From: Manis javanica
Taxonomy: Eukaryota > Chordata > Mammalia > Pholidota > Manidae
DNA length: 64,000 nucleotides
Reading direction: 5' to 3'
NCBI RefSeq assembly: GCF_040802235.1
Contig: NC_133163.1
Span: forward strand, 41,498,501-41,562,500
Shown: positions 50,036 through 61,358 of the stretch, piece after piece
Layout: each line of letters opens with the position of its first letter
Numbering within the stretch: position 1 is the first letter of the stretch
The notes under the pieces: model-generated
What the model was told of the DNA's origin: nothing
What the model saw: the letters and a program-made list of their open reading frames with translations, nothing else
The model's database searches: none
Translations under genes and position numbers: made by a program

Positions 50036-51739
50036 TGCCATGTTAGTCTCACTGATGTTAAGTTTGGGGGAAGAACCAGATCCACCACATTTGGCAGGGA
50101 TTGTGCTCTGTCCTGTGCAACTCTCTGCAAGATACATTGACCTGAGAATAATCAAACCAGGAAAGAGCTTGGAAACAATATCATATAAGGAATAGTAAAA
50201 GGAATATAACATGTAGATTTGAAATTACGATTGCTTCATCAAATATTCGAAAGATTGTCCCATTGAAAGTCTTGTTTCTAACATCCAAAAGGACAGACCT
50301 AGAATGAGAGAGAAGTTATGGAGGCAAATGTTACCTCAAGAAGGAATAATTAATGCTTTCCATTCATAATATGTACAGCCCTGATACTGCAAGATGATCA
50401 TCTGCCAGATCAAATGTCCCTTTTACTGGCTCCTCTCCTTTCCTTATCTTCAAATCTTGAAGGTGTCTGAGAACTTAAATCTGGAATGCTTCTGTTCCCT
50501 TCCTGTACTCAATCCATAAGCAATTTCATCCATACCCACAGCTTTAAACAGCATCTCAGATTTATTTTGCTAGTCCCAAACTCTTCCCTAAGCAGTAACA
50601 ACACTTCATTCTTTGTGCAAACACTACTCTTCCAGAGAGGACTTCCCTAACAAGATGATCTCAAGGAACAAACCACTCACCTTGTTTCCATCATTATTCA
50701 TCACCATGCTTTATGATTTGCAACTGACACTAGCAGAAACACAAACTGGCATACATTATTTTTGAAATAAGCAAAACAGTAACTTTGAAACATCTTTATC
50801 TTTCAGAGGATTCAAGATGGTGGTGTGAGAGGTGAGACAGAGGACTCTGCCCAAAACCACAAATAGTATGAAAACATAGTTAATTAATACAACTAACCTT
50901 ATAATACCAACAAGAAAGAAGGCTGAACCAGACTGCATACAGACCTCATGAACAGAGCAGACCTCACAAAACAGGGTAACATACAAAAGCCTTAATCCAG
51001 GGGGACTCAAGCCCTTCCCCCCACACCAGCTCACTGGCGGGAGGAAGAGAAACAGAGCGGGGAGGGGGTGGAAGTTTGGAACTGCTGAACACCCAGACCT
51101 GGAGGTCTGCTTTGGCAGCAGAAACCTACATTGTGTGGTGCTCTGGACATTGGGCAGGCAGAATAGGAGAGTGCTTGAGAGACTGAGATTCTGGCTGTTT
51201 GTGGAGGAGGGGATCCACATCTGACCACTCTGTGTCAAAGGAACGGCAGGCTGACTAAGAGGCTTCCTAGCAGTGAGAGGGCTGCTGAAGGGAAGGGGTT
51301 TACAGAGCTTGCCACATGGGAGAAGGGAGAGCTGGACAAGGTTGTCTGGGTGCGCTCTGCCCAGCCGGTTGGAAACTTTGAGGAGCTTCAGGCACCCCAT
51401 CCCCCTGGCTGGCTGCTCAGCCCCGACGCCCCCACTGTGACACGCAGCCTGCTGCGCCTACCTCCTAGCCTGCCGGCACTGGTTTGCAAACCGGCAGTCA
51501 CTGTGCTGGCGTCAGGCCAGCCAGAGGGAGGCCCCGCCTACAATAGCTAGAGACACAAAGCACACAGGCTTACACCTATGTGCTTGGCCCACTGGCTCTG
51601 ACACCGGAGACAGGCACCACAGACAGGAATTAGGAAATAGCTCTTTCCTCCCCACAGGCACCAGCTATGTTCCCCTACAAGCCCCAACCTCACTCTAGAG
51701 ACTGGAGTTTCTGGGCACTAGTGGGCACCACACAGAAAT

Positions 51740-52602
51740 ATGCAATGTCAACAGAACATGGTTCAGACCAAAATCTCACAAACCCCAGAAAAAGGGCCAA
51801 ATGAAACTGAACTCACCAATCTTCCTGAAAGAGAGTTCAAAATAAAAATTATAAACATGCTTATGGCGGTACAGAAAAATATTCAAGAACTCAGGAATGA
51901 ATTTAAGTCAAAGATTCAATCATTAAGAAATTCCATATCTGAAATGAAACACACAATGGAGGGACTTGAAAGCAGATTAGATGTAGTAGAAAAGATGATA
52001 AATGGAATAGAAATTAGAGAAGAGGAACACAAAGAAGTTGAGGCACAGAGAGAAAAAAGAATCTCTAAGAATGAAAGAATATTGAGAGAACTGTGTAACC
52101 AATACAAACAGAACAGTACTCCCATTATAGGGGTACCAGAAGAAGAGAGAGAAAAAGGGATAGACAGTGTCATTGTGGAGGTAATTGCTGAAAACTTCCC
52201 CAATCTGGGGAAGGAGATAGTCTCTCAAGCCATGGAGGTGTACAGATCTCCCAACACCGGGAGCCAAAGAAGACAACATCAAGACATATAACAATTAAAA
52301 TAGCAAAGATCAAAGATAAAAACAGACTTTTAAAAGCAGCTAGAGAGAAAAAAAAGATCACATACAAAGGAAAACCCATTGGGCTATAATCAGACTTCTC
52401 AACAGAAATCTTACAGGCCAGAAGGGAGTGGCATGATATATTTAGTGCAATGAAGCAGAAAGGCCTTGAACCAATAATCTACCCAGCAAGGTTATCATTT
52501 CAATTTGAAGGAGGGATTAAACAATTTCCAGAAAGGCAAAAGCTGAGAGAATTAACCTCCCACAAACCACCTCTACAGTGCATTTTGGAGGGACTCCTAT
52601 AG
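51740..52602 (+). pseudogene. L1 F ORF1, one frameshift near the end
   Basis: From ATG 51740 the frame is open for 183 codons: MQCQQNMVQTK, a coiled coil over about residues 40-105, KRISKNERILRELC, PEEEREKGIDSV and IVSQAMEVYRSPNT. A shift near 52255 ends it at 52291. The C-terminal domain continues in other frames to TAG at 52600-52602. Apart from this shift and a few later changes it is well preserved for a copy whose 3' half is missing. Confidence 0.88.
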
Positions 52603-52825
52603 ATGGAACTATTCCTAAGGCTAAACAGATGTCACCCAAGGGATAGACAAAGAGTACACAACATGATTCAGAACACACAAAGAATGGAGGAGGAAGAAAA
52701 AGGAGGTGGAAAAAAATAACATTTAGGTTGTGTTTGTAATAGGATAAGAAGTGAGTTAAATTAGACTGTTAGATACTAAGGGAATCACCCTTGAACATTT
52801 GATAACCACGAATCTAAAGCCTACA

Positions 52826-54357
52826 ATGGCAATAAGCACATACCTATCGATAATCACCCTAAAGGTAAATGATCTGAATGCACCAATCAAAAGACATAGA
52901 GTTACTGAATGGATGAAAAAAATAAGACCCATCTATATACTGCCTATAAGAGACTCACTTCAAACTCAAGGACATACACAGACTGAAAGTAAAGGGATGG
53001 AAGATATTTCATGCAACTAATTGCGAGAGAAAAGCAGGAGTTGCAGTACTTGTATCAGACAAAATAGACTTCAAAACAAAGAAAGTAACAAGAGACAAAG
53101 GACATTACATAATGATAAAAGGGTGAGTCCAACAAGAGGATATAACTATAATAAATATCTATGCACCTAACACAGGATCACCTACATATGTGAAACAAAT
53201 ACTAACAGAATTAAAGGGGGAAACAGAATGCAATACACTCATTTTAGGAGACTTCAACACAGCACTCACTCCAAAGGACAGATCAACCAGACAGAAAATA
53301 AGAAAAGAGACAGAGACACTGAACAAGATATTAGAACAGATGGACCTAACAGACATCTACAGAACACTCCATCCAAAAGTAACAGGACACACATTCTTAT
53401 CAAGTGCACATGGAACATTTTCAAGAATAGATCATCTACTAGGCCACAAAAAGAACCTCAGGAAATTCAAAAGGATTGAAATTGTACCAACCAGCTTCCC
53501 AGATCCCAAAGGTATGAAACTAGAAATAAATAACTCAAAGAAAACAAAAAAGCCCACAAATACATGGAGGCTTAACATGCTCCTAAATAATCAATGGATC
53601 AATGACCAAATATCATGCAATATATGGAGACAAATGACAACAGCAATTCAACAACACAAAATCTGTGGGAGGCAACAAAGGCTATGCTAAACTCACAATT
53701 AATGAAACTAGAAAAGGAAGAAAAAATGAAAATACACAGAAATCTGTTGTATACCTAGACACTAATGATGAACTAGCAGAAAGGTAAATCAGGAAAACAA
53801 TTCCATTCACAATTGCATCAAAAAGAATAAAATACCTAGGAATAAACCTAACCAAGTTAGTGAAAGACCTATACCTTGAAAAGCACAAGACACTCTTAAT
53901 AGAAATTAAAGAGGACACTAATAAATAAAAATTCATCCCATGCTCTTGGCTAGGAAGAACTAATTTTGTTAAAATGGCCATCTTGCCTAAAGCAATCTAC
54001 AGATTCAATGCAATCCCTATCAAAACACCTACAGCATTCTTAATGAACTAGAGCAAATAGTTCTAAAATTCACATGGAATGACAAAAGACTCCAAATAGC
54101 CAAAGCAATCCTGAGAAGGAAGAATAAAGCAGGGGGAATTACACTTCCTGACTTCAAGCTCTACTACAAAGCCACAGTAATCAAGACAATTTGGTACTGG
54201 CATAAGAACAGACACATAGATGAGTGGAACAGAATAGAGAGCCAAGATATAAACCCAAGCATATATGGTCAATTAATATATGATAAAGGAGCCATGGATA
54301 TACAATGAGGAAATGACAGCCTCTTCAACAGCTGTTGTTGGCAAAACTGGAAAGCTC
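52826..54357 (+). pseudogene. L1 F ORF2 remnant: endonuclease kept, RT deleted
   Basis: MAISTYLSIITLKVNDLN at 52826. The QETH motif has drifted to other residues in another frame. The endonuclease middle (53190-53690) keeps GDFNTALT and GTFSRIDHLLGHK, but the SDHKG motif reads PDPKG. After 53690 the join to IHRNLLYT removes about 1.2 kb including the whole FADD region. The remainder up to 54357 is the post-RT segment ([20 protein letters not shown]). Confidence 0.85.
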
Positions 54358-54358
54358 T

Positions 54359-54427
54359 CCATACATAGTGTATAACTCTATAAGAAAGAAAATTAGATAA
54401 TTTCCACAATTAAAATACTCCTTCATG
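54359..54427. other. Short non-L1 spacer between L1 F and L1 G
   Basis: About 70 bp of AT-rich sequence with no L1 homology, between the broken 3' edge of L1 F and the start of L1 G. Confidence 0.6.
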
Positions 54428-55574
54428 GAGAGGAGGAGCCAAGATGGCAGCGGAAATCTCCTCCCAAAACCACATATATTTTTGAAAATACAACAAATAC
54501 AACTATTTGTAAATGAGAGACCAGTGGTTACAGTACAACAGCCAGGCTACATCTACATCTGCGAGAACTCAGCATCTCACGAAGGGTGTAAGATACCAGC
54601 CATGGCCCAGCAGGACCCGAGTGCTCCCCCAACCCCAGCTCCCTGGAGGAAAGAAAGGAGTGGAAGTGGGGAGGGAGTGAACACCCAGGACTGCTAAACA
54701 ACCAATTCTAGTAATCCGCACTGGGAACACAGACACACAGTGCATGGTGTGCTGAATATTAGAGAAACAGAAAAGCAAAATCTGCGAGTGGGTGGCCACA
54801 AACGGTTCTCCTGGGACAAAAGAAAAGCGAGTGCTTTTTGAAAGTCATGAAGGGACAGGGGCCTCACAGCTAGACGGAATCATCCCGGCACATCAGCCCA
54901 GCAGTGGGGAATCCCAGGGAAGTCCAGGCACCTTAACTACCTGGGCAGCAGCGCAGCTCTGAAGACCCTCATGGCAATAAGCAGCCTGCCAGTCATTCTC
55001 CTGGCAGGTGTGGCCCCTGACAGAGAGACCCAGTAGCCTGAGAGGCGTGGTGGCGGAGTGGCCTGGGAGAGGGCGCGTGAGCTGGCGGAGAGGCCCAGGA
55101 GAAGCGCACAAGCTGACAGCAGAGGTGGTGGCCGAGTGGCCCGGGAGTGGTCATCGAGCGACCAGGGAGAAGCCATGCATGCCCACTGTGGCGGCGGTGG
55201 AGGGGCCCGGGAGCAGCTGCACCCCCAGCAGCCACACAGAATCTCCTCCCAGGGTGCAGCTGCCCAGACAAGACCCAAAGGCCACTGCCAGCACGCAGCT
55301 GCCCAGCGCAGGCAGAAGAAATAGAACAAGGCATGAAGGAGCACTGCTCTCACAGGAGAACACACCTGGCGTGCCTGAAATTCCTCGTAGGGTTCTGGGC
55401 TACCCTGACGGTGAACCCGCCCACAGCAGTTTAGGGGATTAATCCAGAGGCTGCCCCAGGAGTGTGGGTAACTGACACAGGCAGCGGAGAGGGGCAAGGT
55501 GACCAGCAAACAAAAAAGGACTTTGTTCTTAGAGCTGATATATGCACTACCGGTCTACAGCTAGCTCTATCGCC
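54428..55574 (+). promoter_or_regulatory. L1 G 5' UTR / internal promoter region
   Basis: In L1 the 5' UTR holds the internal Pol II promoter. Here the start contains CCAAGATGGC (54439-54448), a YY1-type site at nearly the same distance from the 5' end as in human L1, where YY1 sets the start site (established for human). The other copies have only AAGATGGTGG at this place. The block 54990-55350 is CpG-rich and contains at least three related units of the type GTGGTGGC(C/G)GAGTGGCC(C/T)GGGAG (about 55047, 55124 and 55190). The antisense frames over it (to 190 codons) are considered in the findings. Confidence 0.6.
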
Positions 55575-56333
55575 ATGAAAAGGCAGAAGAATTTGGTCCA
55601 GTCCAGAATTACTCAGATAACCCCCAAGAGAGGGCCTAGGGAGATAGATTTAACCAATCTTCCTGAAAAAGAATTCAAAATAAAGGTCATAACCATGCTG
55701 ATGGACCTGCAGACAAATATGCAAGAGCTAAAGGAGCAAGTAGGGAGGGAGAATACAGAAATAAAACAATCTCTGGAAGGACTTAAGAGCAGACTGGATG
55801 AGGTGCAAGAGACCATTAATGGAATTGAAATCAGAGAACAGGAATACAGAGAAGCTGAGGCACAGAGAGATAAAATGACCTCCAGGAATGAAAGAATATT
55901 AAGAGAAATCTGTGACCAATCCAAACAGAACAATATTCGCATTATAAGAGTACCAAAAGAAGAAGAGAGAGAAAAAGGGATAGAAAGTGTCTATGAAGAA
56001 ACAATTGCTGAAAAATTCCCCAAAATGGGGGAGGAAATAGTCTCTCAGACCATGGAAGCCCATAGAACTCCCAACACAAGGGACCCAAGGATGACAACAC
56101 CAAGACATATAATAATTAAAATGGCAAAGACCAAAGACAAGGGCAAAGTATTAAAGGCAGCCAGAGACAGAAAAAAGGTCACCTACAAAGGAAAACCCAT
56201 CATATCATCAGACGTCTCAACAGAAACCTTACAGGCCAGAAGAGAATGGCATGATATATTTAATGCAATGAAACAGAAGGGGCTTAAACTAAGAATACTG
56301 TATCCAGCACTATTATCATTTAAATATGAATGA
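55575..56333 (+). CDS. L1 G ORF1p, nearly complete (premature stop)
   Basis: A single open frame of 252 codons from the ATG in GCCATGAAAAGGC. The in-frame codons upstream (from 55542) are 5' UTR, and MKRQKNLVQSR matches the start of the other copies. Domains: N-terminus; coiled coil about residues 45-105; RRM with NERILREICDQSKQNNIRI and PKEEEREKGIESV; C-terminal domain with HIIIKMAKTKDKGKVL and QARREWHDIFNAMKQKGLK. The frame would normally run to TAG 56421-56423 (282 codons), but a TGA at codon 253 (56331-56333) and one further stop cut off the last 30 residues (KQFP...QKLREFTS). ORF1p binds L1 RNA and chaperones nucleic acid; the truncated form probably lacks part of the C-terminal domain. 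Confidence 0.88.
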   Translation: MKRQKNLVQSRITQITPKRGPREIDLTNLPEKEFKIKVITMLMDLQTNMQELKEQVGRENTEIKQSLEGLKSRLDEVQETINGIEIREQEYREAEAQRDKMTSRNERILREICDQSKQNNIRIIRVPKEEEREKGIESVYEETIAEKFPKMGEEIVSQTMEAHRTPNTRDPRMTTPRHIIIKMAKTKDKGKVLKAARDRKKVTYKGKPIISSDVSTETLQARREWHDIFNAMKQKGLKLRILYPALLSFKYE

Positions 56334-56743
56334 GGGATTAAACAATTCCCAGACTAACAAAAGTTGAGGGAATTTACTTCCCACATACCACCCCTATGGG
56401 ATATTTTAAAGGTACTGCTCTAGATGGAAGCACTCCAAAGGCTAAACAGATGTCAAAAGAGAAAATAAAATCACACCAAAGAAAGCAGACCCAACCAAAT
56501 ACTAACTACATGCAAAAAATAAAATCAACTACTCACAAAAGCAGTCAAAGAAAACATAAAAGAGCACAGAATAAAACACTTAACATGCAAAGAATAGAGG
56601 AGGAGGAATAAGAAGGGAGAGAAATAAAGAATCATCAGACTGAGACTGTGTTTATAATAGCTTAATAAGAGAGTTAAGTTAGACGGCTACATACTAAAGA
56701 AGCTACCCTTGAACCTTTGGAAACCACAAGTCTAAAGCCTGCA

Positions 56744-59700
56744 ATGGCAATAAGTCCATATCTTTCAATAATCACCCTAAATGTAAATGGACTGAATGCA
56801 CCAATCAAAAGACACAGAATTAACAGAATGGATAAAAAAGCAAGACCCATCTATATGCTGCTTACAAGAGACTCACCTCAAACCCAAAGACATGCACAGA
56901 CTAAAAGTGAAGGGATGGAAAAACATATTTCATGCAAACAATAGGGAGAAAAAAGCAGGTGTTGCAGTACTTGTATGACACAAAATAGACTTAAAAACAA
57001 AGAAAGTAACAAGAGATAAAGAAGGACATTACATAATGATAAAGGGTTCAGTCCAACAAGAGGATATAACCATTATAAATATATATGCACCCAATACAGG
57101 AGCACCTACATATGTGACAAATACTAACAGAATTAAAGAAAGAAACAGAATACAAAGCATTCATTTTAGGAGACTTCAACACACCACTTACTCCAAAAGA
57201 CAGATCACCCAGGCAGAAAATAAGTAAGGCGACAGAGGCACTGAACAACACATTAGAACAGATGGACCTAATAGATGTCTACAGAACATTTCACCCAAAA
57301 GCAGCACATGGAACATTTTCCAGAATAGACCACATACTAGGCCACAAAAAGAGCCTCAGTAAATTCAAAAAGACTGAAATCCTACCAACCAACTTCTCAG
57401 ACCACAAAGGCTTAAAACTAGAAATAAATTGTACAAACAAAACAAAAAGGCTTACAAACACATGGAGGCTTAACAACATCCTTCTAAATAATCAATGGAT
57501 CAATGACCAAATTAAAACAGAGATCAAGTAATATATGGAGATAAATGACAACGACAGCATGAAGCCCCAACTTCTGTGGAAGGCAGCAAAGGCAGTTCTA
57601 AGAGGAAAGTATATAGCAATCCAGGCATATTTAAAGAAGGAAGAACAATCCCAAATGAATAGTCTAAAGTCACAATTATTGAAACTGGAAAAAGAAGAAC
57701 AAATGAGGCCCAAAGTTAGCAGAAGGAGGGACATAATAAAGATCAGAGAAGAAATAAATAAAATTGAGAATAATGAAAAAATAGAAAAAATCAATGAAAC
57801 CAAGAGCTGGTTTTTTGAAAAAATAAATTCAAAAATAGATAAGCCCCTAGTCAGACTTATTAAGAGAAAAAAAGAATTTAACACATCAACAGAATCAGAA
57901 ATGAGAAAGGAAAATTTATGACGGACCCACAGAAATACAAAAAATGATTAGAATATACTATGAAAATATATATGCTAAAAAGTTGGAAAACAGAAGAAAT
58001 GGACAACTTTCTAGACAAATACAACCTTCCAAGACTGACCAAGTAAGAAACAGAAAATCTAAACAGAACAATTACCAGCAACAAAATTGAAGCAGTAATC
58101 AAAAACTACCCAAGAACAAAACCTCTGGACCAGATGGATTCACTGCTAAATTTTATCAGACATATAGAGAATAGATAGTACCCATTCTCCTTAAAGTTTT
58201 CCAAAAAATAGAAGAGGAGGGAATACTTCCAAACTCATTCTATGAAGCCAGCATCACTCATACCAAAACCAGGCAAAGACCCCACCAAAAAAGAAAATTA
58301 CAGACCAATATCCCTGATGAACATAGATGCATAAATACTCAACAAAATACTAGCAAACCGAACTCAGAAATATATCAAGAGGATCTTACACAATGATCAA
58401 GAGGGATTCATCTCATGGATGCAAGGATTGTGAAACATTCAAAAATCCATCAATATCATCCACCACATAAACAAAAAGGACAGATACCACATGATCATTT
58501 CCATAGATGCTGAAAAAGCATTCGACAAAATTCAACATCCATTCATGACAAAAACTCTCAACAAAATGGGTATACAGGGCAGGTACCTCAACATAATAAA
58601 GGCCATATATGACAGACCCACAGCCAATATCATACTTAAAAGCGAGAAGCTGAAAGCTTTCCTCTAAAATCAGGAACAAGACAGGGATGCCCACTTCCTC
58701 CAATGTTATTCAACATAGTACTGTACATCCTAGTCACGGCAATCAGGCAAAACAAAGAAATACAAGGGATCCAGACTGGTAAAGAAGAAGCTAAACTGTC
58801 ACTATTTGCAGATTACATGATATTGTACAGAAAAAATCCCTAAAGACTCTATTCCAAAACTACTATAACTAATATATCTGAATTCAGCAAAGTTGCAGGA
58901 TACAAAATTAGTGCACAGTAATCTGTTGCCGTCCTATACACTAACGATGAACTAACAGACAGAGAAATCAGGAAAACTATTCCATTCACAATTGCATCAA
59001 AAAGAATAAAATACCTAGAAATAAACCTAACCAAGGAAGTGAAAGACCTATACCCTGAAAACTACAAGACACTCTTAAGAGAAATTAAAGAGGACACTAA
59101 CAAATGGAAAACATCCCATGCTCTTTTGTAGGAAGAATTGATATTGTCAAAATGGCCATTCTGCCTAAAGCAATTGACAGATTCAATGCAATCCCTATCA
59201 AAATACCTACAGCATTCTTCAATGAACTAGAACAAATAGTTCTAAAATTCACATGGCATGACAAAAGACCCCGAATAGCCAAAGCAATCCTGAGAAGGAA
59301 GAATAAAGCAGGGGGAATTACACTCCCTGACTTCAAGCTCTACTACAAAGCCACAGTAATCAAGAAAATTTAGTACTAGCACAAGAACAGACACATAGAC
59401 GAGTGGAACAGAATAGAGTCCAAATATTAACCCAAACATATACAGTCAATTAATATATGATAAAGGAGCCATGGACATACAATGGGGAAGTGACGGACTC
59501 TTCTGGTGGCTGTCAAAACTGGTGTTGGCAAAACTGGACAGCTACATGTAAGAGAATGAAACTGGATCACTGTCTAACCCCATACACAAAAGTAAATTAG
59601 AAATGGATCAAAGACCTGAAAGGAAGTCATGAAACCATAAAACTCTTAGTAAAAATCATAGGCAAAAATCTCTTGGGCATAAACATGAACAACTTCTTTA

Positions 59701-60540
59701 TGAACATATCTCCCCTGGCAAGGGAAACAAAAGCAAAAATGAACAAGTGGGACCATATCAAGCTGAAAAGCTTCTGTTCAGCAAAGGACACCATCAATAG
59801 AACAAAAAGGCATCCTACAGCATGGGAGAATATATTCATAAATGACAGATCTGATAAAGGGTTGACATCCAAAATATAAGAAGAGCTCACACACCTCAAC
59901 AAACAAAAAGCAAATAATCCAATTAAAAAATGGGCAGAGGAGCTGAATAGACAGTTCTCTAAAGAAGAAATCCAGATGGCCAACAGGCACATTAAAAGTT
60001 GTTCCACATCGCTAATCATCAGCGAAATGCAGATTAAAACCACAATGAGATATCACCTCACACCAGTAAGGATTGCCATCATCAAAAAGACAAAGAACAA
60101 CAAATGTTGGTGAGATTGTGGAGAAAGGGGAACCCTCCTACACTGCTGGTGGGAATGTAATTAGTTCAACCATTGTGGAAAGCAGTATGGAGGTTCCTCA
60201 GAATGCTCAAAATAGAAATACTATTTGACCCAGGAATTCCACTTCTAGGAATTTACCCTAAGAATGCAGAAGCCCAGTTTGAAAAAGACAGATGCACCCC
60301 TATGTTTATCACTGCACTATTTACAATAGCCAAGATATGGAAGCAACCTAATGTCCATCAGTAGATGAATGGATAAAGAAGATGTGGTATATATACACAA
60401 TGGAATATTACTCAGCCATAAGTAAAAAACAGATCCTACCATTCGCAACAACATGGATGGAGCTAGAGGGTATTATGCTCAGTGAAATAAGCCAGGCAGA
60501 GAAAGACAAGTACCAAATGATTTCACTCATATGTGGAGTA
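56744..60540 (+). pseudogene. L1 G ORF2, frameshifted, RT catalytic Asp lost
   Basis: Begins MAISPYLSIITLNVNGLN. A shift near 56822 moves the endonuclease to the next frame, where CLQETHLKPKD (catalytic Glu kept) is found. Later endonuclease parts are at 57036-57227 and 57262-57531, the linker at 57535-57921. The RT core has FADY for FADD at 58805-58816. Post-RT: 59104-59373 ([20 protein letters not shown]), then 59673-59879. The Cys-rich region has a TGA replacing one residue (near 60110). The C-terminal end is 60173-60540. The usual stop after SLICGV is changed from TAA to AAA, so the last frame reads on to 60657. Full length would be about 1,265 codons. Confidence 0.9.
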
Positions 60541-60903
60541 AAAGAACAAAGGAAAACTGAAGGAACAAAACAGCAGCAGAATCACAGAACCCAAGAATGG
60601 ACTAACAGTTACCAAAGGGAAAGGGACTGGGGAGGATGGGTGGGAAGGAAGAGATAAGGGCGGGAAAAAGAAAGAGGGCATTACGATTAGCATGTATAGT
60701 GCATGGGGGCAAGGGGAGGGCTGTGCAATACAGAGAAGAAAGTAGTGATTTTACAGCATCTTACTACGCAGATGGACAGTGACTGTGAAGGGGTATGTGG
60801 GGGGAACTTGTTGAAGGGCGGTGCCTAGTAAACATAATGTTCTTCATGTAATTGTAGATTAATGATACCAAAATAAAATAAAATAAAAAATAAAAAAATA
60901 AAA

Positions 60904-61358
60904 GCAATAAGATGAAGAAGAAGATGGGAAAGGAGAAAATACTTTGCAGGTAAACAGCACTATAATAAAGGTCCCAGTTCCAAGATGAACTCAGCCTTCC
61001 ACAGTGGGGTCAGTCTCTATAATTAATATTGTGGACCAGCAAAAAATTATGCATAGAAGATAGTCATCATTTTGAAATCCATATATTTTTCTTTGAAAGA
61101 CCAATAGAATGAAATCAGTTCATTTAAAATTCAGCCAACATAAAGTATAGCATAATACTTTCAAAGCCTAAACAGATAATTTTGCTTAGAAGAAAATCTT
61201 TTTTAAAACTATATAATTCAAAATAAAAATAAATTGTAATATATGAAACATTTGCAAAGGCAAAAAGAAAAAAAGAATTCTTTTTGTATATTCCTTTTGT
61301 ATATTTGCTCAATATCAGGACAAGTATCAAGCTATTATTATGAGAAAGCAAATCTTAC
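60904..61358 (-). other. Intron flank downstream of the internal exon
   Basis: Between L1 G and the exon. AT-rich, nothing recognised. The minus frame at 61124-61351 is hydrophobic and low-complexity with no support. Confidence 0.5.

Larger units (their letters stand above)
50806..54358 (+). mobile_element. L1 'F': LINE-1 lacking most of the RT and its 3' end
   Basis: Starts GGATTCAAGATGGTGGTGTG with a full 5' UTR (50806-51739), ORF1 (51740-52602) and the endonuclease part of ORF2 (from 52826). At about 53695 a small deletion, and at about 53728 a large one, remove most of the RT. The sequence resumes at the NTQKS block, then runs to about 54358, where L1 homology stops well before the C-terminal region. 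No 3' UTR or A tail is present. L1 G begins about 70 bp further on. Confidence 0.88.
54428..60903 (+). mobile_element. L1 'G': full-length, youngest-looking LINE-1
   Basis: 6.48 kb: 5' UTR 54428-55574, ORF1 55575-56423, ORF2 56744 to about 60540, 3' UTR, and an A-rich (AAAAT)n-like tail to 60903. The 5' UTR is about 150-200 bp longer than in B, C, D and F and has a different start (GAGGAGGAGCCAAGATGGC) and a GC-rich CpG-bearing middle (54990-55350). No target-site duplication could be found. It lies about 450 bp from the exon at 61359-61467 and is antisense to the gene. Confidence 0.95.

Noticed and set aside
54937-55509. 190-codon minus-strand frame, rich in Ala, Pro, Leu and Trp
   Set aside because: It lies on the GC-rich 5' UTR of L1 G; GC-rich antisense DNA has few stops. 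Not listed as a gene. It does not resemble the antisense frame shared by B, C, D and F.
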